In this document: piece after piece, positions 9,860-20,601 of the stretch
Numbering within the stretch: the first letter of the stretch is position 1
Layout: the number at the start of each line of letters is the position of its first letter
Assembly (NCBI RefSeq): GCF_020509005.1
Contig: NC_063013.1
Location: 682,001 to 746,000, forward strand
Direction of reading: 5' to 3'
DNA from: Fulvia fulva
Taxonomy: Eukaryota; Ascomycota; Dothideomycetes; Mycosphaerellales; Mycosphaerellaceae
DNA length: 64,000 bases
Position numbers and translations under genes: made by a program
The notes under the pieces: generated by a model
What the model was told of the DNA's origin: nothing
The model's database searches: none
The model's input: the letters and a program-made list of their open reading frames with translations, nothing else

Positions 9860-11300
9860 AGGCGGTCCTATGACATGCCAGACAGCCCGTTGGTACGGAG
9901 CATGCCCGCCTGCTGACATCCCAGCACGCCCGAAGATCGTTTACATGCTTCAGCTCTGGATTTAGGACCAAGCATCGGGTTTGCACTGCAGCTCTTTGTC
10001 TGGTTTGCATGCCCGCACGGAACCCAAGACGCAGAAACGCTTGCTTGGAGCGCAATTGCTTCCATGCTGGCATCGGGACCAGGCACTGGGACTGCACTTT
10101 GGCGCTTTGTCATATTCTTTGACTGCGACGAGATTTCCCAGGCTATGCAGGACTGAAGCTATTATATCGCTTCGACACCGCACTGGCGCTTCTCTTCCGG
10201 ACATGTCTAGGCATCGACGTTATCCTCCAGCACGTCTGTCTGCCCGCTGATTCTTGGAGTATGTACACCGGACCCGGCCCAGGTCGATACATCGTTCCCA
10301 TTACGCTCGCTGCTTGGGACTCAACAGTTAGGGTGCACTCTAGCTCTCTTGACTTTCGACGCTTCCTGTGCAGCAGGACCATCTTGCGAGGCAGCACCAG
10401 GACGTCGACGCCACGAATGGGTCTAATCATGGGAACGAACTCTGGCACCCGTGTCCGCTTCTGGACAGAGCAGCTCGTGGTGCTGACAGTACGGGCTTTC
10501 CGAGATTCTGGCTCTGCTGCCCAAAGATCGGTTGAACCAAACTCTCTTGGCTCCAACAGGCACGCTTGGCAGTAGGAGGTGGTAGCATTCCGCCGCTCTC
10601 CGGTCTAGGTCTCTGGCGGCGGGTGTGCACTCTAGCTCTCTTAACTATTGACGACGATGGTCAAGCAAGCTTATCTGCCTACTATATACGGCCTCGTCGT
10701 CTGCGGAACGTCACTGATACTCCAGCCGGGCTTAGTCCCAGCCTGAGGTTGCACTTTAGCTTTCTTGACGGGCCCATCATTAAGCGGATGAATGCTGCCA
10801 GGAGAGTCGACGGAACGGTACAGCTACCGGGTTTACCATCCCGGAAGCTCAAATGCTAGGCGCCTCCTGGATTCTCTGTCTGGTCATGGATCCGGAAAAG
10901 GATGCTTGTATGTGCACGGCATGTACTACGTCAGATCGTTCACAGCCGTCGGCTAGCAGACTCCCGGCTGCATTCCGGGCAGTGAGTATGCATCGTCGAC
11001 CGGGGTTCAGCTGAGGATCCTGGTGCATTGGTCTGTCAGCATATGCTGATCATGGGCATGATCTGGCCAGAGTACGCTCTTGTCTATGTCCAGGCTTCCA
11101 GGGCCCCAGGCTCGTTGTTGAGCCAACAGGGGGTTGCATTCGAGTGGCATAGCATGCAGCTGAGTCTACTCTCGAACGTCCCGAGGTCGTCGTCCTCTCT
11201 CTCGGGGCAAAGGTCAGATCAGCCACATAGCACGCCTGGACCTGCACGATGCGCATATGTCCAAATCTCCCTGTAAGTCAGTATCACGAACCAGGCAATA
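9860..11300. repeat. Second diverged repeat field with a recurring TGCACTctagctctcttGAC motif
   Basis: Variants of ttgcactctagctctcttgac occur near 9981, 10092, 10179, 10333, 10624 and 10749. Several are preceded by a ggaccaggcactggg-like block (9965, 10077, 10308, 10735). Spacing is irregular, about 90-290 bp, with 111-125 bp the commonest step. ORFs in the region, such as 10261-10575, follow the repeat and carry no motif. Confidence 0.5.
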
Positions 11301-11644
11301 TGATACTGGACAGCACAGCACACTCAATGACACAGAACATGGAAGAGTACTGGTATTGAGAGCACGTTTCCGTTATGCTCTTGGGTATCATGCGAGGACT
11401 CCAGGTCATCGGTCCATTTCCACCTCATCCTCGAGAAACGCCACGCTATGCCGCTGAAACAAGGTAACCTCCTCGATGATCCAAGTGAGGATGATCCAAT
11501 CTATGGCAGGTCACCAGGACCGCCATATTCGAAGTATGAGGAGTATGCGAAGACCAAGGCCAACCTTGTCTCTTCTGGTGTAAATCAACTCTTGTGAGCT
11601 GATGGCACCCACTGGTTGCTGGAAGAGCGATCGGCTCAACGGGC
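11301..11644. other. Intergenic stretch downstream of Sec22
   Basis: About 340 bp with no ORF or motif that I can support. It contains the presumed 3' UTR of the minus-strand Sec22 gene. Confidence 0.4.
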
Positions 11645-12501
11645 TCACCAGAAGCGCCACACCAGGAGTATGAGGATGACCAGACCGAGGCCAGCGAACG
11701 GTCCGTATTGCTTGAGGAGCAGCTCCCAGTTGATGCGGACGGCGGCACGCTTGTACTTGGCTGAGTCCTCACGGAGTCGCGAGGACATGTCACCTGCATC
11801 AATATGTGAGCCGTGTGTCTTCTCCGGTATGCCCTCCACATGCTCGTGATACTCACCCATCTTCTCCAACGAGTCGCCTCTGTACAGCAAGTCCTCGATA
11901 TTCTTCGTCATGACCTGGGTCACGCCCTTGAGCTCATCGTTGAGCCTGCCAAGGTTGTCGGTCGCGCGCGAATCTTGGTAGGTCCTCTTTGTCTTGTCGA
12001 GGAAGCGGTCGAACTCGGAGTATGCGTATGGGCGGAGCTGTGGGTCGAGGTAGTCGTCGCGCTTGTAGGAGGACTGGAACTCGTTGCGGATGTCTTCGAG
12101 GTAGGTGACGGCCAGCTTCTTCGGGTAGCTGCGTTCGGTGATGGCGATGTATGCGATGTTGTCTCCAAGGACGTAGCTGCGACCGCGTTAGCTGCACGTT
12201 CTTGCTACTCATCTTCACGGTAGGTGGGATGTACTGAATGCAGTTGCGATCGCTCTCAATGCTGGCGCGCGGCTCGGAGTTGTTGTTGAGTTTCTTCATG
12301 ATCTGGCGGATGTTCTGCTTCAGCTCTGGCAACTCTTCGAGCTGTCCATCGTCGACGGAGGCCACGAGCGTCAGGCCTGAGTCCATGATGTTAGCCGGAG
12401 AAGGGTCGTCGACTTCCAACATGTGGACGAAGTAGTCGTCCATGTCGTCCATGGTGTTGTGTCTTACCGTCCAGTCGGACGATCTGCGTTGTATAGATCA
12501 T
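11645..12501 (-). CDS. SEC22: R-SNARE Sec22 (ER-Golgi vesicle SNARE)
   Basis: Vesicle SNARE of the longin class that drives ER-to-Golgi and retrograde fusion; tail-anchored in ER/Golgi membranes. Four exons on the minus strand: 12501-12468, 12376-12235, 12176-11857 and 11793-11645. The introns are 12467-12377 (GTAAGA...GGCTAAC...CAG), 12234-12177 (GTACAT...GCTAAC...CAG) and 11856-11794 (GTGAGT...CAG). The joined product is 214 aa, the usual Sec22 length. It shows the longin start MIYTTQIVRLDG-LTLVASVDD, the strand IHYVLGDNIAYIAITERSYPKKLA, the R-SNARE helix VMTKNIEDLLYRGDSLEKMG with the zero-layer Arg, and a C-terminal anchor GLGLVILILLVWRFW. The first exon encodes only 12 residues and is easy to miss. 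Confidence 0.94.
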
Positions 12502-13438
12502 CGTCAAAAAGCGCGAGAGAAGCTATGTGAATCCGGGGGTCCTCTCAAGGGTTCTCAAGCTCACTTTACTTCACAAGAGCGTACAGTTGAGGACGGAGAA
12601 CATTGTCAGATGAAGTGTGGTCGGGATCTGCAGATCCGGGAAAGACAGATTTCAGTGGAGCTCACGCGACATGGCAGCGACATCCTGATGATGACAAGTT
12701 ACTCCTTCTCAACATCCACGTGTCAACGATCTCGTGTCGAAGGAGCAGCGTATTGCCCGTCTGCTACTGCTACTTGCGATGTCTTGAGAGCAATGCATGT
12801 GCCCGAGACTGTGGCAAGCCTTCGACGCATGGTACCTCGACCGCGAATCTCCTCCGCGAATCCCGACGACGAAGACACCAACCACAGCACATCGAAGAGC
12901 AATTGGATAGTCACGAGCTTCTCTGCAACTTAGCGCAGCGATCAAGAGCATCACATAACATACAGCTGCCTGACCTACAGGACCGTCGCGTTGCGCTGAA
13001 GACGCAGACCAACGACCAAGGGCAGCGGAAGCGTCGCACGACGCGTATCTCTCTATATCATTACGTACGTCGACGGTGCTCGGAGCGTTTTGTAGAGGCT
13101 CTAATAATATCGCACTTCGAAGCACGGCGGCCACCTCTTTTGTTAGGAGCCCTCGGACGAGGCCTCAGCCAACACCAGCTCGGCAGGACGCAGCAGAGAG
13201 ACGGCAACGTACAGTAGGTGATCATAGCAGGTAGGTCAACCATTTCTTCACGTGTAACCTTTTGAGCACAGTCAACACCCTCATCATCCGCAGGCGGTCT
13301 CGCGCAGCTACTGCGATCAGCCGTGTCGGCTTGTGACTTCCTCATCCTGACAAAGCAGTGCATCAATCTCCAGCACGAACGTCTATCACAGCCTCGACAA
13401 ACGCCACACGCCACCTCAGTGACCGATCAAAGGCCAAT
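12502..13438. other. Intergenic stretch between divergent Sec22 and the Asx-like gene
   Basis: About 940 bp. ORF 12603-13217 (204 aa) lies here but has a patchwork composition, no motif, and an equally long shadow on the other strand. I treat it as chance and the region as promoter and 5' UTR sequence for both neighbours. Confidence 0.4.
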
Positions 13439-14001
13439 ATGGCTCCCAACCAAAAGACCTGGCTCGTGAATAAGAGCTCCAAACTCGGCAAGATCGACAA
13501 CCTCGCAGTAAGTGCACCAAGAGCATGACACAGCATGACCAGCCGCTGACTCCTGAAAAGGACATCCTCCGCAAAGACGAAGCATGGGCACTGCTACCGC
13601 CAGAGGAACGTCAGAAGCTATACGACATGCTGCCACCGCCACGAGAGGGCGAGCCACAACACGACATAGACGTCAACCCCATGCAAACAATGTACAGACC
13701 TTACATTGAGGCGGAGGTACGGAGGTGGCAGGACGATCTCAGGGAGGGCAAGGAGACGAAGGCGTGGAGATATCAAGCCATTGAGGCCGGGAGGGAAAGG
13801 GAGAAGGGTGTGTGGGATGAGTGGAAGGAGGCTCAGAGAGAGTTGGATTGGGGTGTTCAAGATGAGAGTGGGAAGCAGAACGAAGATGAGGATAAGGACA
13901 AGGACGGAGGCGATGTTGAGAAGGACGAGAAGACGAACGGCAAAGGTGATGCTGAAGAGGTCAAGACTGAACACGAGGAGAAAGTAGGGGAGGAGTCTTG
14001 A
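13439..14001 (+). CDS. Asx-homology/DEUBAD-like nuclear protein
   Basis: Two exons: 13439-13507 and 13561-14001, with intron 13508-13560 (GTAAGT donor, GCTGAC branch, AAG acceptor). The product is 169 aa. It starts MAPNQKTWLVNKSSKLGKIDNLA and continues DILRKDEAWALLPPEERQKLYDMLP. This is the helix-rich layout of the Asx homology (ASXH/DEUBAD) domain, with its aromatic/Leu LLP motif. A conserved-looking NPMQTMYRPYIEAEVRRWQDDL helix follows, and then a very acidic, Lys-rich tail (about residues 120-169) likely to be disordered. In animals such domains activate the BAP1-type deubiquitinase; in filamentous fungi the role is poorly known, and a chromatin function is inference. The family call is by pattern only. 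Confidence 0.6.
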
Positions 14002-14252
14002 TTGTGCCGTGGCTATGACTCTTGAGAGACCTGTCCTTAACCCCAGACGCGGCCGAGTAAAAAAGCAGATACACATGCAGATAATCTTGCGGCATACGTC
14101 GTACCTTCTCATTGAATACGCATCAGAATTTATCTCAGCCACACGTCTTCATTCCCACAATCGTGCCTGCCAACATTTTTGACTCCACCAAATCCCAACT
14201 CCGAGGCAATTTCAATCACGAACGCCGATCGGAACTTTCGCATCCAGACAAC

Positions 14253-15393
14253 ATGGCTCCCGCCGCTCTCCAACATCGTCGCACACACAACTTGCTACTC
14301 ATATCAAAATTGCTGAATCAACGCGATGCCGCGTCCCCATTCACGCTCGTCCTCGATAGCCTCGAGCAATCGGGGAAAGCACTTGTGGCGGAGTATATAA
14401 GGCGGGCAAATGTATGACGTGAAAACAAGTGCTTACAGATTACATGCAAGGCTGACGATCAAATGAGTACAGGCATCGAAAGTCCAGGTGATCTTTGTGT
14501 CGTTCGAAACACTGCGGAAGCCTAGAGGTGCCGATGTGTTCATCGAGGCGTGGAAGCAGAAGTTGTCGGCGTGGCAGAGGGATGTTGTGCAGTGTTTGAA
14601 GAATGAACCCAGTCAGAGTAGGAACTCATTAGTCTTCATACGCATTTATTCTGTACTGACCACTGAAACAGAAAACTTCCTCATCGTCGACACTCTCAAC
14701 CCCCTCTCCTCAACCCACAGCAGCACCCTCCCAGCTCTGCTCTCCTCCTTCATCGGACCGTCAACTTCCCTCTTAGCACTCTATCACACAGACGTCCCAA
14801 CATTCTCAGCCCCCTCCGGGCCCTCCGGGCCCTCTGGGTCAGAGAATCCCTATTCTCCAACACCACTAACCCTCCTCTGCTATCTCGCCACTACAATCTT
14901 CACAACACACTCTCTGCACCACATCCTCGCGAAAAAGGCCGCCCGCGAACGCAGTCATGCAGAACCGAGCTTCGGCCTCGAAACCGGCATCGAAGGAATC
15001 CTGCAATCCTTCGGCGCCAATGGAGGTGAGGGAGTGGTGTTGGAGATGGAGCATAGACGGAAAAGTGGAAGGGGTGTGAGGGAGTGGTATTTCTTGCCTC
15101 GTCATCAAGCTGCTGTCACTTCTAGCAGTCAGACGCTGCGACCGAAGGAGACTGTCATTCTACTGGAAGATCATCCACAGTATCGCACGCCTGAGGAGAG
15201 TAGTGCTGCTGCTGGTGGTGATGGAGAGGCTGACACGACGTTTGAGCTGGGGCTTACGGAGAAGCAGAGGAGAGATAGGGAGGGGGTTGTGTTGCCTTAT
15301 TTTGATGCGCAGAAGGGAGGTGGGGAGGGCGGGAGGATTCTGTATGATATGGGGAGTGAGGATGATTTTGATGAGGAGGAGGATGAGATTTGA
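14253..15393 (+). CDS. ELP5: Elongator complex subunit Elp5 (Iki1-like)
   Basis: Subunit of the Elp4-Elp5-Elp6 ring of Elongator, which supports U34 wobble modification of tRNA. Three exons: 14253-14411, 14473-14617 and 14672-15393. The introns are 14412-14472 (GTATGA...GCTGAC...CAG) and 14618-14671 (GTAGGA...ACTGAC...CAG). The product is 341 aa. The start MAPAALQHRRTHNLLLISKLL was chosen because the RecA-like fold begins here and the context is gacaacATGgct. The domain shows FTLVLDSLEQSGKALVAEYIRRAN and VQVIFVSFETLRKP. The tail has the Elp5 signature: LGLTEKQRRDREGVVLPYFDAQ, then GGRILYDMGSEDDFDEEEDEI. Walker motifs are absent, as expected for Elp5. A Gly-Pro-Ser microrepeat (GPSGPSGPSG) sits mid-protein. 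It lies tail-to-head 254 bp upstream of the SNRNP27 gene. Confidence 0.9.
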
Positions 15394-15647
15394 GGGTCGA
15401 TAGGAAGGCTATCTTTGACCCAGTCGCATCACGAGTGGATCTGCTTATGACGGTCCAAGACTATGATGCTCCCGACTTATGCTGTGTGCTTGTCGCCTCA
15501 CATCGTTGTCCTCGTGTTCACGTCACGTGATTGAGCAAGATTGAGTTCGAAGCTACTCTTTCGCTGCCGATCTCGAGAGTGAAGCTGTAAATTCAACCTC
15601 GAACTACTTCGCATTACATCCACACAGCATATCACCAGCCCTCCAAC

Positions 15648-16223
15648 ATGTCGGATCGCTTTGGTCGCCGCGACGATCGTCGTCAACCTAGAGACGATAC
15701 CAGAAATCACCGACCACGATACGGTTCGTACAGCGACATGCGACAGGCTTCCTCTACTCGCGTGACTAACACCACCACCACAGAACAAGACCGCTCCCGC
15801 TCCCCACGAGGCCGTAACGACCGCCGCGACGACCGCCGACGAGATCGTTCTCCACCCCGCAACGCGCCCAACTCCCGCAACGGACCACCACCACGAGACA
15901 ACCGCGATCGCGACTTTCAACGAAATGGCCCACCACGAGGCCCGGGCGGCAGACCAGACATCAAGCGCGAACCCGACCCGAAGGCAAACATCCAAAAGGA
16001 GTCAAAACCTGACGTGAACATGATGGACATGCTGGAAGACGAAGCCGAAGAAGCGGCGATGCAGAGGATTATGGGGTTCAAAGACTTCCGCACGACGAAG
16101 AATACGAAGGTGCCTGGGAATGAGAGGAATTATGCGGTGCATAAGGTGAAGAAGGTGGAGTATAGGCAGTATATGAATCGTGTTGGTGGATTCAATAGGC
16201 CTTTGAGTCCGAGCAGGGTGTGA
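15648..16223 (+). CDS. U4/U6.U5 tri-snRNP protein SNRNP27 homologue
   Basis: Spliceosomal RS-domain protein. The N-terminal two thirds are Arg/Asp/Ser/Pro-rich (RSRSPRGRNDRRDDRRRDRSPP). The conserved C-terminal domain is diagnostic of the SNRNP27 family: MQRIMGFKDFRTTKNTKVPGN, then VHKVKKVEYRQYMNRVGGFNRPL. Read without splicing it gives 191 aa. A 60-nt segment, 15724-15783, has intron hallmarks (donor GTTCGT, CTAAC branch site in gactaac, acceptor ACAG) and is a multiple of three. It may therefore be an in-frame intron, and its removal would give RYEQDRSRS and 171 aa. Both forms keep the conserved end. Confidence 0.85.
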   Translation: MSDRFGRRDDRRQPRDDTRNHRPRYGSYSDMRQASSTRVTNTTTTEQDRSRSPRGRNDRRDDRRRDRSPPRNAPNSRNGPPPRDNRDRDFQRNGPPRGPGGRPDIKREPDPKANIQKESKPDVNMMDMLEDEAEEAAMQRIMGFKDFRTTKNTKVPGNERNYAVHKVKKVEYRQYMNRVGGFNRPLSPSRV

Positions 16224-17300
16224 TGAGTGAGAAGGGCATTATGATGGGCCAAATTCTCAGAAGAGATTCGTGCGTCAATCCAGCGAGGGGTTTGGGAGTA
16301 TTGGTTTGGATCGAGATGCCCATCTTTATCGAATCACAACACAGTGCCGTGTGGACGGAGTGTGGTGTCTTGCGCATGAAGTCTGTGTGCCGCTTCAAGC
16401 GCAGCACCAGGCGACGGAGAGACTGCATGGACAGGAAGACTTCTCATGCCTTCGACCATCTACCTCAAACACCGCGTAATGGTTCGCCACGGACACTGCT
16501 ATGATAGCCAAGGACGCGCAACTTCGGACATTATCCTCAATCTTTGGTGGTCGCACACAGAACGGCAGCAGAAGACCCATCGACCATTTACAGAAAGATG
16601 ATGTACCACACTCCGAGACGTCCAGATTGCACGTGTTGGCGTTGACAGCTCACACGTGCTAGAGACGTGCTGACACGCAACCGTGGAGAATTCAACGCCA
16701 AGATCAGACACGCTTCAGCCTGCGTTTCACATATATTTTCCCAAGCGAGCCTATCTACACGATGCTTGACTCGATCTTGGCAGAGTCACACCTCTTGTAG
16801 GGCTCCATTGACCTACCGCACAAGGCAACGATCATCATTGACCTGATGGAGTCGTGGACACGGACCGAGCTTTGGGCCTGACGGAGCACAGCAATAGCGC
16901 AGAAGTTCTGAATCAAGAAGTGTGACTGCCGAGACAGCGCCACTACTCTCGACCGACATCAACATGGAACCGAGGACTGGAGAGATGGCGGTGGCGGCTT
17001 ATGGTACGGCCATGTCGCACTGGACATACGATGCAGCCACAGTCGAAAGGATCGGTGACACAAAAATGCAATGCTGGTACTCCCGAAAGCCAATCTAGAG
17101 GACTGCCAACGTGGAAAGTAGACTACAGTACCTCCACGCGGCCTACGGTGATGTCGACGCCTGAAGTAGAACGGCAAGCCAAGCACAGTCATGGATGGCA
17201 CTGTTGACGCCGTTATGCTGTGGAGGTCGTATAGACGATACGCCTATGGCGCGTAACCAATGCTGGCTCGCGTGATTCGTACGCTCATCCTGTCAGCAGT
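16224..17300. other. Intergenic stretch, no convincing gene
   Basis: About 1.1 kb between SNRNP27 and the LPMO gene. Short ORFs on both strands have no motif or start context worth calling. Confidence 0.4.
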
Positions 17301-17307
17301 GTAATGC

Positions 17308-17496
17308 GTAGGTATATATCCTCTCTGACATTCCCTCTCATCCTCTATCTGCACAGTCTTGCAACTTCACTTTCCAGTCTCTCATTCAACTCGAAGAACC
17401 GTAGATCGGTCTTTCCATCCATTCGTGGCCAGTCCATCCACTCGTTCCCAGTCACAACAACAACAGCACCTTACACCCACACCAACCCAGCCAACC
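17308..17496 (+). promoter_or_regulatory. TATA-like box and CT-rich leader of the LPMO gene
   Basis: ggtatatatcc at about 17311 is followed by a pyrimidine-rich run (ctctctgacattccctctcatcctc) and then CA-rich sequence up to the ATG (ccaaccATGcc). A TATA-like box followed by a CT-rich transcription start region is the layout of strongly expressed filamentous-fungal genes. Confidence 0.4.
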
Positions 17497-18482
17497 ATGC
17501 CTTCCCTCCCCATCACCACCGCCGCTCTCGCAGCAACCCTCCTCGCCAGCACCCTCCCCCTCGTCTCCGCCCACGGCTACATCTCCGGCATCGTCTCCGA
17601 CGGCAAATACTACTCCGGCACCTCCCCCTCCTGGACCTACGCCCAAACCAAACCCGACACCCCCGGCTGGTACGCCAACAACCAAGACAACGGCTTCGTG
17701 GCCCCCTCCGCTTACGCCTCCGGTGACATAACCTGCCACAAGGGCGCCACTGTCGGCGGCGCTCCGGTCCCTGTCACCGCTGGGAAGAGCGTGGATCTGC
17801 AGTGGAACACGTGGCCGGAGTCTCACCACGGTCCAGTCATTACGTACATGGCTGCTGTGTCCGGCGAGTTCAGCGCTGTTGATAAGGCAAACTTGAAGTG
17901 GTTCAAGGTCACGGAGGGGGGCTTGGAGGATGGGAGTGCTAGTCCGGGGGTTTGGGCTACGGATAGTATGATGGGTATGTTCCTTGAGAAGACGAAGAAG
18001 AAGAGGAAGATGGTGTGTTGGGATGTTGAGAGGATGGAACTGACTGATGATTTTCGAAACAGCCAACAACAACACCGCAGCCTTCACCGTCCCCTCCGAC
18101 CTCAAGAGCGGCAACTACGTCGTCCGCCACGAAATCATCGCCCTCCACTCCGCTGGCCAGGAAGATGGTGCTCAGAACTACCCACAATGTAAACATCTCC
18201 CCTTCCCCTTATCCCATCCACCCATTCACCCCTACTAACACTCCTTTCTCAGGCATCAACGTCAAAGTCTCCGGCTCCGGCACCACCGACCCCTGCGCCT
18301 CAGGAGCCGACTGCGCCATTGGCACGGCCCTGTACAAGAAGGACGACGCGGGCATCTTGATCAACATCTACCAGACTCTCAGCAGCTATGATATTCCGGG
18401 CCCGAAGCTTTATGGTAGCGGTGGTGCTGCTGCTGCTGCGAACAAGACTGTTAAGAGGGTTGCTACGGCTTTCAGAGCTTAG
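17497..18482 (+). CDS. AA9 lytic polysaccharide monooxygenase, secreted
   Basis: Copper enzyme that oxidatively cleaves cellulose or related glucans; secreted. Three exons: 17497-17974, 18063-18188 and 18253-18482. The introns are 17975-18062 (GTATGT...CAG) and 18189-18252 (GTAAAC...CTAAC...CAG). The product is 277 aa. The signal peptide is residues 1-25 ([16 protein letters not shown]), leaving His26 as the mature N-terminal copper ligand ([11 protein letters not shown]). The second histidine-brace residue is His110 in [12 protein letters not shown]. The axial-site motif is present: HEIIALHSA...AQNYPQCINV, with conserved His, Gln and Tyr. It ends at a normal catalytic domain with a short Ala-rich tail and has no CBM1. 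It is convergent with the ketopantoate-reductase gene, 264 bp away. Confidence 0.93.
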
Positions 18483-18745
18483 GGGGGAGGTACAAGAGGT
18501 GGGTGTGTAGCTGTGGGAGCTGGGACGATGGTGAGATTTGTGTGACTTTTGTAGGGTTGTGAGTTTTTGGATTTGTCATTCTTTTTGTTGTTGTTTGGTA
18601 TATAGCTGTTGCAGTTGAAACTGTGCTTTCCGATCATGTCGTGGTTTTGGTTCGTGAATGTGCCGCTCTACTCCTGCATAGTCCAAATGTGACCCAGCCA
18701 TGATCAGCGTTGGAATGTATATCGTTCCCCAGAAGTCAATTGTCG

Positions 18746-19846
18746 CTACTCATAATATGGATTACCCTCCTCCCACTTCGGCTGCCAAGCCCCCTTCCTC
18801 TCCTTCGTCTTCAGCTGTATAGCCCGCAAAAACCCATATATAGTCTTAAGCACAGGCGCTTGCACTCCAACCTTCTCAGCTTCCCGCAGCGGCTCGCCGA
18901 CAATATTCTCCATCTCGATATAATTTCCCTACGAACCTCATTAGCCCTTTCCGACAATCACAACTCCAAAGTGATCCCTTACCTTCAACGCATCCTGCCC
19001 CATACTCGGCACAAACGGCGCATCAACCGGATCACACCGGATCAAGATCTCAGGCACATCCCCCGGCAACTCCACACCCACAGCCCTCGCGGTCGCCAGA
19101 ATCTCCAGCATTGCAGGCCTGATCAGATCATCAATCACATGCTGCGACATGCGCATCCGCATCGTGTCCATTGCCAGGATTGCCGAGACGGAGTTGTAGG
19201 AAGTGTTGTACACCAGCTTCCTCCAGCGCGTGAATTTCACGTCCTCGTCGTAGGTCCAGGTTACTTTGCCGCATGCCATGTACAAGTCGAGGAATCTTCT
19301 TGTAGCCTTCTCGGCTCGCTCGGGGCTGAATTTTTGGTTAGGGAAGGGTCCGAGTTTGGTGATGTCTTTGTCGTCGTGAAGGATAACGCCGTGGGACGTT
19401 TCGGCTGCTTGGATGAGGGAGACGCCAGATATGACCACGTTATCTGGGAAGCGCTCGATGATGGGCTTTTCGATGTTCAAGCCGTTCTGGAGGAGGATGA
19501 TGGATGTCACCCCAGGGGTTACTGCTGGTGTGATGATGTCCAGGACGGTCGGGCTGATGTCTGGAACGTTCTTGGTTGTCACAACTACATATTCGAATGG
19601 TTCCAGACTTTCTTCTTGGACGTTTGGGACTTTGGTGAGGATGTGTGTCGGCTTGAAGCCTTGGATGTCATGGCCGTGTTCCAAGGAGTCGATTGTGAAG
19701 CCGTTCTTGGTTGCTGCTTCGTAGTTTGACCGGCAGATTGCTGTGACTTCTGCTTTGCCACCGGTCTCAAGGGCATATGAAGCCATTGTGCCAACACCTC
19801 CACTGCCTACGAGCAGGACTCGTGCCTTCTTGTCAATGGAGCCCAT
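18746..19846 (-). CDS. Ketopantoate reductase family (ApbA/PanE-like) oxidoreductase
   Basis: NADPH-dependent 2-dehydropantoate 2-reductase fold; the pantothenate pathway is the canonical role, but fungi hold several paralogues, so the substrate is uncertain. Two exons on the minus strand: 19846-18983 and 18928-18746, with intron 18982-18929 (GTAAGG...TAG). The product is 348 aa. ATG 19846 (MGSIDKKARVLL) was chosen because the Rossmann strand follows directly; the frame is open a further 75 codons upstream, but that part looks non-conserved. Motifs: GSGGVG at 14-19, VVVTTKNVPD with the conserved Lys92, LQNGLNIE, the helix WRKLVYNTSYNSVSAI, and a C-terminal GNYIEMENIVGEPLREA typical of the family. 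The second exon is outside the long ORF and would be missed by ORF-only calling. The 1-kb antisense ORF at 18710-19729 is a shadow. Confidence 0.88.
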
Positions 19847-20601
19847 AGTCACTGATCTGCTAGACTCTGTAAATGTGCTGGTCTGGTGGTCGTTAGTACG
19901 TGCTAAGTCACTTTCACAGAATCCCACAGTCTTCGTTCTGGCAGTGATTCTGTCATATGTGTAGTACGCGCTGTAGACTTCTGGTGGCAGCGAGCTTGCC
20001 CTATCGACTGCCTGGACATGCCTCAATGAAACAGGCAAGTTGAGGAGAGAGCTGCCTTTCGGATCGGCCAATCAAGTCAAGCGTTTGCAGAGCTCACCTG
20101 GCTACTTTTCCAAGACTATCGTATTTTCACATGCACAATGACCATGTCGGCTTGTGCGCCGATGAGATTCGATCAGATGTTGATGGAGCCTCAGTATTGG
20201 AAGGAGTCAAGGAGTCTCGTGCGACAGAAGAGACTCGGCCCGCGCTCTGAGATGAGATCTTCGACGTCCAGGCCACAACTTCGTCTGCTGGAACTGAACA
20301 ACATCTCTGCATCTTATGCTATCGTACGCCACGATTGGTGTTGGTCCATCAGGTCATGCGGATACTCTACCACACTGTTTCCATCTGGAGATCGCTATCG
20401 TTATGCGTTCGGTCGTGGCCATGAAAGCCTCCTCTACCGCCAGCATGGAACCTCTCTGTTCAACCGGCTCAGTAGCTTACATACGCCGTGCCATGGCCTG
20501 GGAGTGGTAAGCGCAATGAGCTGACTCAGATCAACAGACTATGAAGGTACAGATTTCATCTCTCGTACTGACAGCTTTGCATATCGCACCGCCACGCGAG
20601 G
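19847..20601. other. Divergent promoter region, no gene seen
   Basis: About 755 bp between the minus-strand reductase and the plus-strand F-box-like gene. Short ORFs without motifs only. Confidence 0.4.

Noticed and set aside
12603..13217. 204-aa plus-strand ORF between Sec22 and the Asx-like gene
   Set aside because: Patchwork composition, no motif, and a long open frame on the opposite strand; most likely chance in a GC-balanced intergenic region.
18710..19729. 339-aa plus-strand ORF
   Set aside because: Antisense shadow of the ketopantoate-reductase gene, whose minus-strand product has clear motifs and a fitting intron.
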